A stretch of DNA of 49,147 bases from Bacteroidales bacterium (GCA_029932855.1 JAOZPG010000004.1:1-49147), one strand, 5' to 3'; numbered from the stretch's first letter, positions 27,419-36,522 are shown. Translations and numbers: made by a program. Notes: generated from the letters alone by a model not told the origin.

Positions 27419-28111
27419 TTATAATTCTCCTTTATCGGCAAAGCTGAAATATTCTTTATCGGCAATAATCAGGTGATCGAGTAATTGTATGTCGTGATAG
27501 CCGGCGGCCTTTTTGAGTTTTGCAGTTATGCGACTGTCGGCTTCACTGGGCTGAAGATTTCCTGAAGGATGATTATGACAGATAATAAGTGATGAGGCAA
27601 GGTTTTCAATAGCATATTTTAGAATAATACGAATATCTATAACTGTCCCTGCCACACCTCCCTGGCTTATTTTCTTTCTTTCAATAACTTTATTCGAACG
27701 ATTCAGGTATAGTACCCAGAATTCTTCGTAGGAAAGATCTTCAACAAATGAATGGAAATAGTTATAGGCATCTTTGCTGCTACTGACTTTCGTTCTTTTA
27801 ACTGTTTCGGTTTCTTTTCTGCGTCTTCCCAGTTCAAGTGCAGCTATCAGTGTAATCGCCTTAGCATCGCCTATGCCCTTTATTGTTTTAAAATCCCTGC
27901 TTGACAGCTTCCCAAGCTGGTTAAGATTATTTTTTGCCAGGCTCAGCACTTTCCTGGCAATTTCTACTACCGACTCATTTTTTTGTCCCGAGCCCAGCAA
28001 AATGGCAATGAGCTCAGCATCACTCATGCTTGCCAGTCCCCGGTTGATTAATTTCTCACGGGGCCTGTCCTCAAGTGCCCAGTCTTTAATTTTCAGGTTT
28101 TTATATTCCAT
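27419..28111 (-). CDS. radC: RadC family JAB1/MPN domain protein
   Basis: A 230-aa protein with a helix-hairpin-helix-like N-terminal part (about 20-90, with FKTIKGIGDAKA) and a C-terminal JAMM metalloprotein domain. The metal motif is complete: CHNHPSGNLQPSEAD (His-x-His, then Ser and Asp). It was historically called a DNA repair protein, but the biochemical role is unproven. The start MEYKNLKIKDWALEDRPREK fits the family. Both neighbours are separated by terminators, so it is probably a single-gene unit. Confidence 0.93.
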   Translation of the reverse strand: MEYKNLKIKDWALEDRPREKLINRGLASMSDAELIAILLGSGQKNESVVEIARKVLSLAKNNLNQLGKLSSRDFKTIKGIGDAKAITLIAALELGRRRKETETVKRTKVSSSKDAYNYFHSFVEDLSYEEFWVLYLNRSNKVIERKKISQGGVAGTVIDIRIILKYAIENLASSLIICHNHPSGNLQPSEADSRITAKLKKAAGYHDIQLLDHLIIADKEYFSFADKGEL

Positions 28112-28195
28112 TTACTTTGGAATAGGGTTAATGGAAACTAAATTTAGAAATAATTTGCAGTATTATCAATTCTCTGAAGAAAGTTTATTAAAACA

Positions 28196-28225
28196 AAAAA
28201 ACGACCCTGAATAGAGTCGTTTTTT
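28196..28225 (-). terminator. Terminator of the tRNA-Glu/rpsT unit
   Basis: On the minus strand AACGAC and GTCGTT form a stem around a roughly ten-base loop (with an inner mismatch and 2-bp continuation), with A-runs before and T-runs after on either strand. It lies about 65 bases after the rpsT stop. The symmetric A/T flanks would also allow it to work on the plus strand. Confidence 0.75.
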
Positions 28226-28240
28226 CAAATAAGTTAATGA

Positions 28241-28337
28241 GCTTTATAATTGATTCACATGCTTTGTTGGTATTACTTCAGTTTAGAAGCTTTATAATTG
28301 ATTTACATGCTTTGTAAGCTTTGCTTTCAGGTTAGAA
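28241..28337 (-). repeat. Tandem duplication of the rpsT 3' end (two 48-49-base copies)
   Basis: 28289-28337 encodes the real C-terminus of S20 (KASNLKAKLTKHVNQL and stop). Directly downstream, 28241-28288 repeats it with one missing base and several changes. The copy still starts as KASKLK, but then has a stop and shifted frame, and it ends with the same CAATTATAAAGC. It is a decayed partial duplication lying between the gene and its terminator. Confidence 0.85.
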
Positions 28338-28543
28338 GCTTTATTACTGTGAATAATATTTCTTTTCGACAGTTTGTCAAGCATTGAAGACACTTCAGGA
28401 AGTAATTTTTCAGCTTCTTTCTTATCTTCAGTATTACGCAATTTCTTTATTGCATTACGTGTGGTTTTTGCATAATACTTATTATGTTCATTCTTTTTTT
28501 CAGTTTGCCTGATTCTTTTTATTGCTGATTGATGCGTAGCCAT
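28292..28543 (-). CDS. rpsT: 30S ribosomal protein S20
   Basis: An 83-aa protein that binds 16S rRNA in the 30S body. The sequence is typical: MATHQSAIKRIRQTEKKNEHN at the start, MLDKLSKRNIIHSNKASNLKAKL near the end. It is highly basic and helical. It follows tRNA-Glu by 32 bases and shares its promoter, so the tRNA is probably cut from a tRNA-rpsT precursor. The 3' end is tandemly duplicated downstream. No SD sequence is seen; the region before the ATG is A-rich, as is usual for highly expressed Bacteroidota genes. Confidence 0.97.
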   Translation of the reverse strand: MATHQSAIKRIRQTEKKNEHNKYYAKTTRNAIKKLRNTEDKKEAEKLLPEVSSMLDKLSKRNIIHSNKASNLKAKLTKHVNQL

Positions 28544-28575
28544 TTTTTTTCGCTCTAATTTAATACTTTAATTTG

Positions 28576-28647
28576 TAGTCCGTAGGGGAATCGAACCCCT
28601 GTTACCAGGATGAAAACCTGGCGTCCTAACCCCTAGACGAACGGACC
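28576..28647 (-). tRNA. tRNA-Glu (anticodon TTC)
   Basis: Read on the minus strand: acceptor GGTCCGT / ACGGACT (G1-U72 wobble), D-arm CGTCTAGGGGTTAGGACG, anticodon stem CCAGG / CCTGG with loop TTTTCAT (anticodon TTC), T-arm AGGGG-TTCGATT-CCCCT, and discriminator A. CCA is not encoded. It is immediately upstream of rpsT and also supplies Glu-tRNA for haem synthesis if the C5 pathway is used. Confidence 0.95.
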
Positions 28648-28675
28648 CTTATAATCCCTTTTTCAGATCGGACTG

Positions 28676-28705
28676 CAAAAATAAGACTTTTTTTGTAGTT
28701 CCAAA
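28676..28705 (-). promoter_or_regulatory. Strong promoter of tRNA-Glu and rpsT
   Basis: On the minus strand TTTG (28705-28702), 18 bases, then TATTTTTG (28683-28676), both exact matches to the Bacteroidota consensus with spacing one base short of the usual 19. Transcription would start near 28669, about 22 bases before the tRNA. Confidence 0.7.
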
Positions 28706-28771
28706 GAAAAAAACACAATTGATGCAAACTTATATTCAGAAATTTGCTGTAAGTATTGATTAGAAACTAAT

Positions 28772-29581
28772 TTATTTCAGGAACATCAACAGACTCAAGG
28801 CCATTACCATCATTCCCAGAACCAGTCCGTATATAGATAAATGATGCCATCCGTATTTCTGTGCGGCAGGCAATAGTTCATCAAGTGATATAAATACCAT
28901 TATTCCGGCAACACCGGCAAAGAGAATACCAAAAACCAGTTCATTCAAAAAAGGCATTAATATGAGATAACCTATAAGGGCTCCGGCCGGTTCTGCAAGG
29001 CCTGAAAGGAAAGAATAAACAAATGCTTTTTTCCTGTCACCGGTTGCAAAATACACAGGTACCGAAACAGCTATTCCCTCTGGTATGTTATGGATAGCAA
29101 TGGCTATGGCAATGGGGATACCCAGCGAGGGGTCGGAAAGAGCTGCAGTAAAAGTAGCAAGTCCCTCAGGAAAATTATGGATTGCTATTGCCAGGGCAGT
29201 GAATAAGCCCATTCTCATTAATGACTTCTCCTTTTCCTGTGTTGAATACATATCTTCCACATCCTTTAACTCATGTGGGTTTTCAGGTGAAGGAATTAAT
29301 TTGTCTATAATTCCAATAAGAAATACTCCTCCGAAAAAAGATGCTACTACTATCCACCAGCTTTGCTTAAATTCTATGACAGAGTTAACAGTGAGCTGTG
29401 CCTGGGGAATAATATCCATAAATGATACATATATCATTACACCTGCAGAAAAACCCAAAGCCAGGGAAAGAAACCTGGTGTTAGTTCGTTTAGAGAAAAA
29501 TGCAATTGTGCTGCCAATCCCCGTTGAGAGTCCGGCGAACAATGTAAGGCATAAAGCAAATAAAACATTTTCAGATAGCAT
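28772..29581 (-). CDS. zupT: ZIP family metal transporter (ZupT-like)
   Basis: A 269-aa inner-membrane protein with about eight helices that takes up zinc or other divalent metals. The two family metal-site helices are complete: [12 protein letters not shown] and [13 protein letters not shown] loop of acidic and His residues ([16 protein letters not shown]) lies between helices 3 and 4. No Fur or Zur box could be recognised upstream. It is divergent from the MBL gene; the 212-base spacer (29582-29793) holds hairpins described separately. Confidence 0.9.
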   Translation of the reverse strand: MLSENVLFALCLTLFAGLSTGIGSTIAFFSKRTNTRFLSLALGFSAGVMIYVSFMDIIPQAQLTVNSVIEFKQSWWIVVASFFGGVFLIGIIDKLIPSPENPHELKDVEDMYSTQEKEKSLMRMGLFTALAIAIHNFPEGLATFTAALSDPSLGIPIAIAIAIHNIPEGIAVSVPVYFATGDRKKAFVYSFLSGLAEPAGALIGYLILMPFLNELVFGILFAGVAGIMVFISLDELLPAAQKYGWHHLSIYGLVLGMMVMALSLLMFLK

Positions 29582-29683
29582 AATTAGTATTTATAGCCTT
29601 GTTGCAGCAGGCTAAAATAAACAAAATCCGTATTATTAAATTATGGATTTCAGGAAAAACAATTATAAATTTATAGCTCTGAT

Positions 29684-29725
29684 TATATTTGTTGATACAA
29701 TAGCCCGGGAAGGCTATTTTATTTA
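29684..29725 (+). promoter_or_regulatory. -7 box followed by a 5' hairpin in the MBL gene leader
   Basis: TATATTTG at 29684-29691 fits TAnnTTTG. The expected transcript start (about 29698) falls at the foot of a 7-bp hairpin, AATAGCC / GGCTATT (29699-29718), followed by TTATTT. It could be an mRNA-stabilising 5' hairpin or an attenuator; the stem is too short and the T-run too broken for a confident terminator. Confidence 0.4.
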
Positions 29726-29743
29726 ATGACTTTTCCAGTTAAA

Positions 29744-29766
29744 CAGGAGGAAATATTTCCTGCCTG
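29744..29766. promoter_or_regulatory. Long dyad upstream of the MBL gene (operator or RNA hairpin)
   Basis: AGGAAATATTTCCT is a perfect 14-base palindrome (29748-29761), extended by CAGG on the left and CCTG on the right with one bulged G. It ends 27 bases before the ATG. It includes an AGGAGG, but too far from the start to serve as a ribosome site. Confidence 0.45.
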
Positions 29767-29793
29767 ATAGAATTATAATATATAATACATTAT

Positions 29794-30651
29794 ATGAGCA
29801 ACAATAAGATTTTTTCATTAAACGTTTCAAATTTCAAGCTTGATGGTGGTGCTATGTTCGGGGTGGTTCCAAAGTCAATATGGCAGAAATATTACCCTGC
29901 AGATGAGAACAATCTTTGTACCTGGTCATTGAGGCTTCTGCTGGTAGATACCGGGGAAAGAGTTATACTTATAGATAATGGCATAGGTGACAAGCAAGAT
30001 GAAAAGTTCTTTAGTTTTTTACATATGAGCGGGGGCGAGGGACTGGTTGAAGGCCTAAAAAAACGTGGATATAAGCCTGAAGATATTACCGATATGGTAT
30101 TAACCCACCTTCATTTTGATCATTGCGGGGGAGGGGTTTGTTACAATGCTGACAGGACAGCTTATGAACTGGTTTTTCCGAATGCTGATTACTGGGTAAG
30201 CAGGGAACAGTGGGATTGGGCCATGGATCCTAATAACAGGGAAAAGGATTCTTACCTTGAGGAGAACCTCCTGCCTATGAAGGAAAGCAAAAAGCTGAAA
30301 TTTGTTGAAAGGGATATGCAGCTTGTGCCGGGAGTTGAACTACGTTTGTTTTACGGGCATAGTGAGGGACAGATAATCCCTTTTATAAAGCATAATAACA
30401 GCACTATTGTATATATGGGTGATCTTATTCCTTCATCTGTGCATGTACCTCCTCATTATGTTATGGCTTATGATATTAAACCCCTTGTTGCTATGAAAGA
30501 GAAGGAATTGTTTCTGGAAGAGGCACTGGAAGGAAACTATCTCTTGTTTTTCGAGCATGACCTCTATAATGAATGTTGTACTCTCAAAGAAACGCCCAAA
30601 GGAATAAGGCTTGATAAAACTTATAGCTTAAAGGAGTATTTTAAGGAATAA
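29794..30651 (+). CDS. MBL-fold metallo-hydrolase
   Basis: A 285-aa cytoplasmic metallo-beta-lactamase-fold hydrolase. The metal motif HLHFDHCGG (about residues 107-115) gives the H-x-H-x-D-H set; later metal ligands are in YGHSEGQ (His) and MGDLIPS (Asp), and a further His occurs in FEHD near the end. The overall layout resembles the lactonase-like or glyoxalase-like branch. No signal peptide is present. The substrate is unknown. It stands alone with a structured leader upstream and an imperfect repeat array downstream. Confidence 0.9.
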   Translation: MSNNKIFSLNVSNFKLDGGAMFGVVPKSIWQKYYPADENNLCTWSLRLLLVDTGERVILIDNGIGDKQDEKFFSFLHMSGGEGLVEGLKKRGYKPEDITDMVLTHLHFDHCGGGVCYNADRTAYELVFPNADYWVSREQWDWAMDPNNREKDSYLEENLLPMKESKKLKFVERDMQLVPGVELRLFYGHSEGQIIPFIKHNNSTIVYMGDLIPSSVHVPPHYVMAYDIKPLVAMKEKELFLEEALEGNYLLFFEHDLYNECCTLKETPKGIRLDKTYSLKEYFKE

Positions 30652-30670
30652 GGCTTTTTATTAATTCAAA

Positions 30671-30807
30671 GCCGGATAAGTTATCAGTTAGCACTTGCCA
30701 CCATTATTGTTAACCGGAATTGTCAGACAATATGTCCGGCCAGAATTATCAGTCATTATTGATAACCGGGATTGTCAGTCTTTTCTTATTGTTTACCGAA
30801 ATTTCAG
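30671..30807. repeat. Imperfect tandem repeat, about 26-base unit
   Basis: Four or five units end in a form of ATTGTCAG: 30703-30726, 30729-30752, 30753-30778 and 30779-30807, with a more diverged one ending at 30687. The shared core is ATTGTTAACCGGAATTGTCAG, each copy with 2-6 differences. It fills the gap between the convergent MBL and DUF2752-like genes. The units are too variable and have no spacers, so it is not a CRISPR. Confidence 0.65.
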
Positions 30808-30815
30808 TTTGTCTC

Positions 30816-31268
30816 TCAGATTTTCAGGCTCAGGAACGGCAATAGCAGCAATTGTCTGAAGCATAAAAGGAATAACAATATTGAGAGTATTGTATCTGTC
30901 CATACAAGGGTTTTTAAGCTGAGACGTGAGCGTAAAAGGAATAATGAAGTAAATATTCTCATAAAAAGCTGGAGAAGGAAGAAAAGAAAAAGAGGAATAC
31001 CATTTTTGTTCCAGCCTGCAGCTTCTTTGAAGTTTCCCCTTATTATTTCAGAGAAACTTCTTGACAGGCCTGAGCTGGGGGATCGTTCTCCGCTAAGTAA
31101 TTCATAATAAGAAGGAATGGGATGATTGTTTTTCCGGACTGAAAATACAGCTGAATAAAGGAAAATAAAAAATATCATCGCAGCAAAACTGACATTCAGT
31201 ACCAGGTATGGCCTGATAGTTTTGTTAATTGCCGCTATCCTCAATGCTGTCACCTGCTTCAGTTTCAT
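30816..31268 (-). CDS. DUF2752-like small membrane protein
   Basis: About 150 aa with two or three membrane helices. The middle, SYYELLSGERSPSSGLSRSFSEIIRGNFKEA, followed by NKNGIPLFLFFLLQL, resembles the DUF2752 pattern of a small soluble turn and an Asn-Pro/Gly-led helix. The cysteines often found in that family are absent here. The start is uncertain: ATG codons at 31271 and 31268 have AGGA just upstream, but all choices overlap the DUF4190 gene by about 45 bases. Function unknown. It is coupled to the DUF4190 gene, as such pairs often are in Bacteroidota (from memory). Confidence 0.6.
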   Translation of the reverse strand: MKLKQVTALRIAAINKTIRPYLVLNVSFAAMIFFIFLYSAVFSVRKNNHPIPSYYELLSGERSPSSGLSRSFSEIIRGNFKEAAGWNKNGIPLFLFFLLQLFMRIFTSLFLLRSRLSLKTLVWTDTILSILLFLLCFRQLLLLPFLSLKI

Positions 31269-31740
31269 CATAGTCCTGAGTGCCGGCATCCAGGCTATCA
31301 GCTTTTTCCATCTCTTCAAGCTTTTGCTCCAGGTCTTCTTCCCTTACTTCCTCATCACCTATTGTGATCTCAATAGATTCTTTGCCTTCAATTTCACCGG
31401 AAATGTCTTGAATTATTTCTTCAAGCACGTTTTCAAAATCAGGTTTATCAGAGATCTCTTTCAGCAGGGCACCCCCTGCAGAAAAGAACATAAGCCATAT
31501 CCCTGCCAGAGTAGTTCCGAGTATTGATATTATCAGTCCGGCAATTATTACACCTTTTGCCCCATTTGCTTTACTGGCCTGGGAAAGACCTATTATAGCC
31601 AGGATAATGGCGATAATACCCGGAATAAGAGCAAACAATCCAATACAGGGGATCAATGCCACAAGCAGGGCAATGATTCCAAGAATTAATGAAGCTATTC
31701 CAAATCCCTGTCCGGCGGAGGTTTTTACTTGTTCATCCAT
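31225..31740 (-). CDS. DUF4190 domain membrane protein with acidic tail
   Basis: A 171-aa protein. After GQGFGIASLILGIIALL come two or three Gly/Ala/Ile-rich membrane helices, with GLSQASKANGAKGVIIAGLIISILG between them; this is the DUF4190 pattern. From about residue 95 the tail is highly acidic (ISGEIEGKESIEITIGDEEVREEDLE and similar) and ends in SIEDSGN. Function unknown. It lies 14 bases after the thioredoxin-like gene and overlaps the DUF2752-like gene, so all three are probably one transcript. Confidence 0.8.
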   Translation of the reverse strand: MDEQVKTSAGQGFGIASLILGIIALLVALIPCIGLFALIPGIIAIILAIIGLSQASKANGAKGVIIAGLIISILGTTLAGIWLMFFSAGGALLKEISDKPDFENVLEEIIQDISGEIEGKESIEITIGDEEVREEDLEQKLEEMEKADSLDAGTQDYDETEAGDSIEDSGN

Positions 31741-31754
31741 AAAGAGTTATATTT

Positions 31755-32279
31755 TTAGGGTTTACCCAAAGATAGTAAATTATACAAATCTTCTTCCATG
31801 CTGTTTACCGGACTTTCTATTATCCTGCCTATCTCTTTTCCTGACCTGTAAATAATGAATGTGGGAACGAAATTTATTTTTAGTTCACTAATATCTATGC
31901 CCGGAGATTTTTTTAGGCGGTTTACACAGATGATTGTTATTTTCTTTTCTGAAAAACCAGTTTCATCCATTACTTTATAAAATGCAGGTACTTCTCTTCT
32001 GCTGTCTGAGCACCATGTCCCCAGTACAACTTTTATTATAATATTATCTGTATTCAGGGATGTCAGTTTTTCTATAATTTCCTTGTTGGTGTTATATGCT
32101 TCATAAGCAGCATCAAACCAGCCTTGAAATTCTTCATGTGCAAAGCCATCCCTGTTGCAATAGCCCAGCAAAATATTACTGTTGGTTCTTTCAGAATAAA
32201 CGACCTGATTAAATTCCTGTGCATAGTTTTGAACAATCAATAACATGAGAACCAGAATTGAGATGATATTTCTTTTCAT
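31755..32279 (-). CDS. Thioredoxin-fold periplasmic protein, single active-site Cys
   Basis: A 174-aa exported protein (signal ends near VQNYAQ). The thioredoxin-like part carries VVLGTWCSDSRREVP, so the active site is C-S-D-S and not C-x-x-C, with the cis-Pro loop FVPTFIIY. With one Cys it cannot do normal dithiol exchange; a monothiol or peroxiredoxin/reductase role is possible. Two other Cys are in NRDG-flanked YCNRDG and IICVN. It leads the small group with the DUF4190 and DUF2752-like genes. Confidence 0.85.
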   Translation of the reverse strand: MKRNIISILVLMLLIVQNYAQEFNQVVYSERTNSNILLGYCNRDGFAHEEFQGWFDAAYEAYNTNKEIIEKLTSLNTDNIIIKVVLGTWCSDSRREVPAFYKVMDETGFSEKKITIICVNRLKKSPGIDISELKINFVPTFIIYRSGKEIGRIIESPVNSMEEDLYNLLSLGKP

Positions 32280-32361
32280 ATTTTTGTAATTATTAATAGA
32301 GATTTCATATTTATTTGATATTCAGCAGGCGAATTTTAATTTGGGTGCTGTAAATATATTA

Positions 32362-34509
32362 TTAACTGATATTATGTATAAGCAATTCAAGGATCTTTAC
32401 TGCAGCAATTGCCACAGAGGTTCCAGGTCCGAAAATTGCAACTACTCCTGAACGGTAAAGATACTCATAATCCTGTGCAGGGATTACTCCTCCTGCAATA
32501 ACCATTATATCTTCCCGCCCAATTTTCTTTAACTCTCCGATAAGCTGTGGGATAAGTGTTTTATGTCCACCTGCAAGACTTGAAACCCCAAGTACGTGAA
32601 CATCATTCTCTGCTGCTTGCTTTGCTGCTTCAGCCGGAGTCTGGAAAAGGGGTCCGATATCCACATCAAAGCCCATATCGGCATAGCCTGTTGAAACGAC
32701 CTTTGCTCCCCGGTCGTGTCCGTCCTGGCCCATCTTGGCTATCATAATTCTTGGCTGTCTTCCTTCCAGGCCTGCAAATTTGCCTGCCAGTTGTCGTGCA
32801 TGTTCAAAATCAGGATCTTTACCCGACTCAGTTGAATAAACTCCCGAGACAGACCTTATTACTGCCTTGTACCTGCCTGCTACTTTCTCTATAGCTTCAG
32901 ATATTTCGCCCAGGCTTGCCCTTTCTTTTGCAGCTATTACCGAAAGTTCAAGTAGGTTTCCCTTCCCGCTTTTTGCAGATTCCTCTATTTTTTTCAGGAC
33001 TTGCTGCACTGCTTTTTCATTTCTTTCCTTTCTTAATATTTTCAGTCTTTTTATTTGTGTTTCTCTAACCATGCTGTTATCTACTTCAAGAATATCCAGG
33101 GGGTCTTCTTTTTTCAGCTGATATTTATTAAGGCCAACAATTGTGTCTTTCCCTGAATCAATACGTGCCTGCTTCCTGGCTGCTGCTTCCTCTATGCGCA
33201 TCTTGGGTACACCGGTCTCTATTGCCTTGGCCATGCCTCCCAGCTCTTCCACTTCTTCAATAAGAGTCCATGCTTTTTCAATCAGCTCATGAGTAAGTGT
33301 CTCTATATAATATGAACCACCCCAGGGATCAACACTGCGCCTTATCTGGGTTTCTTCCTGCAGGTGAATTTGTGTATTCCTGGCTATACGTGCAGAGAAG
33401 TCCGTAGGGAGTGCAATAGCTTCATCAAGGGCATTTGTATGCAGCGACTGTGTATGACCAAGGGCTGCGGCAAGAGCCTCTATACTTGTCCTGGCCACAT
33501 TATTGAACGGGTCCTGCTCGGTAAGGCTCCATCCCGAAGTCTGACAGTGAGTCCTTAATGCCAGTGATTTTTCATTCTTTGGATCAAATCTTTTTACTAT
33601 CCTTGCCCATAATAACCTTGCAGCCCTGAGCTTTGCAATTTCCATAAAGTGATTCATGCCTATGCCAAAAAAGAATGATATTCTTGGAGCGAAAGAATCA
33701 ATATCAAGACCGGCTTTTATCCCTGTCCTCAGGTATTCCAGTCCGTCGGCCAGTGTATATGCAAGTTCAATATCTGCAGTGGCTCCGGCCTCCTGTATAT
33801 GGTAGCCCGAAACACTTATGGAATTGAAGCGTGGCATATTCTTAGAAGTGTATTCAAAAATATCTGCAATTATCCTCATCGACATGGCCGGTGGATAGAT
33901 ATAGGTGTTTCTTACCATAAATTCTTTAAGGATATCATTTTGGATAGTCCCGCTAAGCTGGTTCAGGTCAACATTCTGTTCAAGAGCGGCAACAATATAA
34001 AAAGCCATAATGGGTAAAACTGCTCCGTTCATGGTCATTGAGACCGACATTTTATCCAGGGGGATCTCATTAAACAATATCTTCATGTCCAGCACTGAAT
34101 CAATGGCAACACCTGCTTTTCCAACATCTCCAACAACCCTTTCATGATCTGAATCATAGCCCCGGTGAGTTGCAAGGTCAAAGGCCACAGATAATCCTTT
34201 CTGTCCTGAAGCAAGATTCCTGCGATAAAAAGCATTGGATTCTTTAGCTGTAGAGAATCCGGCATACTGCCTTATTGTCCATGGCCTTGTAACATACATT
34301 GTTGAATAGGGTCCCCTCAGGAAAGGTGCCTTACCTGCTATAAAGTTCAAATGATTATATGATGCTGTATCGGCGGCTGAAAAATTGCTTTTCAGTTCAA
34401 TCTGTTCAGGACTTTGCCATTTCTTTTTTGTGGCCTGCTTATTAGTCTCAGCAGGCATTTTAATAGCTTTCAGCTCATGAATATTTATCTTTTTAAAGTC
34501 TGGTTTCAT
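32362..34509 (-). CDS. Methylmalonyl-CoA mutase, large (alpha) subunit
   Basis: A 715-aa adenosylcobalamin enzyme that interconverts succinyl-CoA and methylmalonyl-CoA, used for propionate formation or degradation. The N-terminal CoA-binding barrel contains [18 protein letters not shown] and [15 protein letters not shown]. The C-terminal cobalamin domain has the base-off motif D596-x-H598-x-x-G601 (QDGHDRG), then SSLAGGH and GGVIPAQDY. All cofactor residues are present. The gene follows the small-subunit gene by 12 bases. No epimerase or MeaB chaperone gene is nearby. A propionate pathway using B12 is implied; no B12 riboswitch was seen upstream. Confidence 0.96.
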   Translation of the reverse strand: MKPDFKKINIHELKAIKMPAETNKQATKKKWQSPEQIELKSNFSAADTASYNHLNFIAGKAPFLRGPYSTMYVTRPWTIRQYAGFSTAKESNAFYRRNLASGQKGLSVAFDLATHRGYDSDHERVVGDVGKAGVAIDSVLDMKILFNEIPLDKMSVSMTMNGAVLPIMAFYIVAALEQNVDLNQLSGTIQNDILKEFMVRNTYIYPPAMSMRIIADIFEYTSKNMPRFNSISVSGYHIQEAGATADIELAYTLADGLEYLRTGIKAGLDIDSFAPRISFFFGIGMNHFMEIAKLRAARLLWARIVKRFDPKNEKSLALRTHCQTSGWSLTEQDPFNNVARTSIEALAAALGHTQSLHTNALDEAIALPTDFSARIARNTQIHLQEETQIRRSVDPWGGSYYIETLTHELIEKAWTLIEEVEELGGMAKAIETGVPKMRIEEAAARKQARIDSGKDTIVGLNKYQLKKEDPLDILEVDNSMVRETQIKRLKILRKERNEKAVQQVLKKIEESAKSGKGNLLELSVIAAKERASLGEISEAIEKVAGRYKAVIRSVSGVYSTESGKDPDFEHARQLAGKFAGLEGRQPRIMIAKMGQDGHDRGAKVVSTGYADMGFDVDIGPLFQTPAEAAKQAAENDVHVLGVSSLAGGHKTLIPQLIGELKKIGREDIMVIAGGVIPAQDYEYLYRSGVVAIFGPGTSVAIAAVKILELLIHNIS

Positions 34510-34521
34510 GTTAGGGTTTTC

Positions 34522-36366
34522 TTATTGTGGAAGCTTAATGCCTGAATCTCTTAAGATATGACTTAAAGAACTGTATAAGTTCGATTTGATATGGATAAAA
34601 TGTGTGACTCCGGCTTTTACCAGTTCTTTATTTGAGTCAACAGGATTACCTGCTATAACAAATACAGTTTTGCCTGTAAGTTTTTTAATAATGGAAGGCA
34701 CATATTGTGCATATTCATTGTCAGAACTGCAAAATACAATGATAGCCGGGTTAAGTTCATTACATTTTTTTATGCCTTCCTCTATATCTTTGATGCCTGT
34801 CAGGTCTGTTTGCCTTATCCCGCTGCAGCCAATAAAGTTTGAGGAAAATGTTATCCTTGCAGACCTGGTGGACGTATCTCCAAAGGGAAAAAGAACAGCA
34901 GTTTTCCCCCCTGAAAGGCTAACGGCATCTCTAAGTTTTTCAATATCGCCAGCTCCTCTGAAGCCATGGAATCTTTTGTTAATATCATATCCGCTTCCAT
35001 CTCCGGCAGAACTGTCCGGATCAACAGATAAAAGATGGTTTTCAGAGATGTCGGGATAATTATTTGTTCCTAGCAGTATTTCTTTGCGTGAATTAATATT
35101 ATCCAGTCTTGAACTATGGCTCTTTTCAATTATTTCTTTTATCAGACCATTTTTCAATGCTTCAATAAATCCACCTTTTGCTTCAATATTAAGGAAAACG
35201 TTCCATGTTTCATTTGCTATCAGGCTGGTTAATTCTTCAATATAATATGATCCGGCAGCAGGGTCATTTATTTTATTTATATAAGATTCTTCTTTTAGGA
35301 TGATCTGTGTATTGCGGGCTATCCTTTCTGAAAAAGCACCTGAAGTTTTAGCTACAGAGTTAAAGGGGAATATATTTATTGAATCGGCACCCCCTATAGC
35401 TGAAGAAAGTGCTTCGGTGGTATATCTGAGCATATTTACATAAGGATCGAGAATAGTTTTGTTAAAACTTGAAGGAATAGCCTGTATATGAAGCTTTTGT
35501 GCCAGCGTTTTATTTATTGAAAAAGCATTTGTGAGTACAAGCCATAGCCATCTTAGTGCTCTTATTTTAGCAATCTCAAAGAAATAATTTGAACCCGTTC
35601 CAAGCTTAAACTGCATCTTTGATGCTATATCGTTGGCTTCCAATCCCATTTCAGACAGAACAGAAATATAATCTGAAGCCATTGCAAGGCTAAAGCCAAG
35701 CTCTTCGGTAATGTTAGCGCCCATATTAGCAAAAGCAAATCCGGATATGCTGATTGACCTGATGCCTGTTCCCAGGGACTTTTTTACAAGATCACGGGTA
35801 ATTATTATTTCTTTCTCCGGAAAGTCTTTTAAGCCTGTTATTAAATATTCTTCCAGGGGATCATATTCAATGCCAGCGTTTAAATTAGCGGACGGAATCT
35901 TTTCATTTTTCAGCCATCTCATGAAATTTTCCAGTATTTCTGGCGATGAATCCCCGCCTGAGAAGCACAGACGATGTTTCGTGGGGTCAAGGCCATTCAG
36001 TAATTTCCCGGGATCAAATCCTTTCCTGCCATCAGTGAAGAAGAACCCCAGCTCATTAACACCCAGCCTTGCCAGTGACTTTGCTTTTTTGTTTGCTTCA
36101 TTCTCATTTGAGACAAGAATGTCCTGCCTTACATACCAGTCATTTGTTTCCGGATCATGTTGTCGCAGGTATGGGAGCATCTTAGAAAGCGGAACAGCAA
36201 AACTAAGATCCTTAGTTGTCTCAGAAGTGTAAAAGGGAGCTACCTCAATGCCTTCGGGAGATTTCCATGTCAGTCTTGAAATATCTTTTCCCTTGAGGTC
36301 TTTGATTATCTGTTCTTTCCAGGCTTCTGAAGATCCGCGTACAAAGTCATTTTTCATGTCTTTCAT
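34522..36366 (-). CDS. Methylmalonyl-CoA mutase, small (beta) subunit
   Basis: A 614-aa homologue of the large subunit that stabilises the heterodimer and is not itself catalytic. The barrel part (FKLGTGSNYFFEIAKIRALRW, NTQIILKEESYINK) matches. The C-terminal B12-like domain lacks the D-x-H-x-x-G motif (it reads SNFIGCSGIRQTDLTGI), as expected for the beta subunit. It leads the two-gene operon. The 196-base upstream gap (36367-36562) shows a weak ACAGG/CCTGT hairpin but no promoter box I would call. Confidence 0.93.
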   Translation of the reverse strand: MKDMKNDFVRGSSEAWKEQIIKDLKGKDISRLTWKSPEGIEVAPFYTSETTKDLSFAVPLSKMLPYLRQHDPETNDWYVRQDILVSNENEANKKAKSLARLGVNELGFFFTDGRKGFDPGKLLNGLDPTKHRLCFSGGDSSPEILENFMRWLKNEKIPSANLNAGIEYDPLEEYLITGLKDFPEKEIIITRDLVKKSLGTGIRSISISGFAFANMGANITEELGFSLAMASDYISVLSEMGLEANDIASKMQFKLGTGSNYFFEIAKIRALRWLWLVLTNAFSINKTLAQKLHIQAIPSSFNKTILDPYVNMLRYTTEALSSAIGGADSINIFPFNSVAKTSGAFSERIARNTQIILKEESYINKINDPAAGSYYIEELTSLIANETWNVFLNIEAKGGFIEALKNGLIKEIIEKSHSSRLDNINSRKEILLGTNNYPDISENHLLSVDPDSSAGDGSGYDINKRFHGFRGAGDIEKLRDAVSLSGGKTAVLFPFGDTSTRSARITFSSNFIGCSGIRQTDLTGIKDIEEGIKKCNELNPAIIVFCSSDNEYAQYVPSIIKKLTGKTVFVIAGNPVDSNKELVKAGVTHFIHIKSNLYSSLSHILRDSGIKLPQ

Positions 36367-36522
36367 ATACAGGGGATTTAGTCCTGTAAAGTTAGTCTAT
36401 TTTGAAAAATATGCAGTATGATTTATATTAAACAAAAAAGCTCTGAAAACAGCAAATATTCGTGGAAAGACAAATTGTATTATTTACATACATTATTAGT
36501 AGGTTTACTTTTTGGTAAATCA

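Noticed and set aside
30671-30807. Repeat array as CRISPR
   Set aside because: Units are adjacent with no unique spacers, differ at several positions each, and no cas gene is near.
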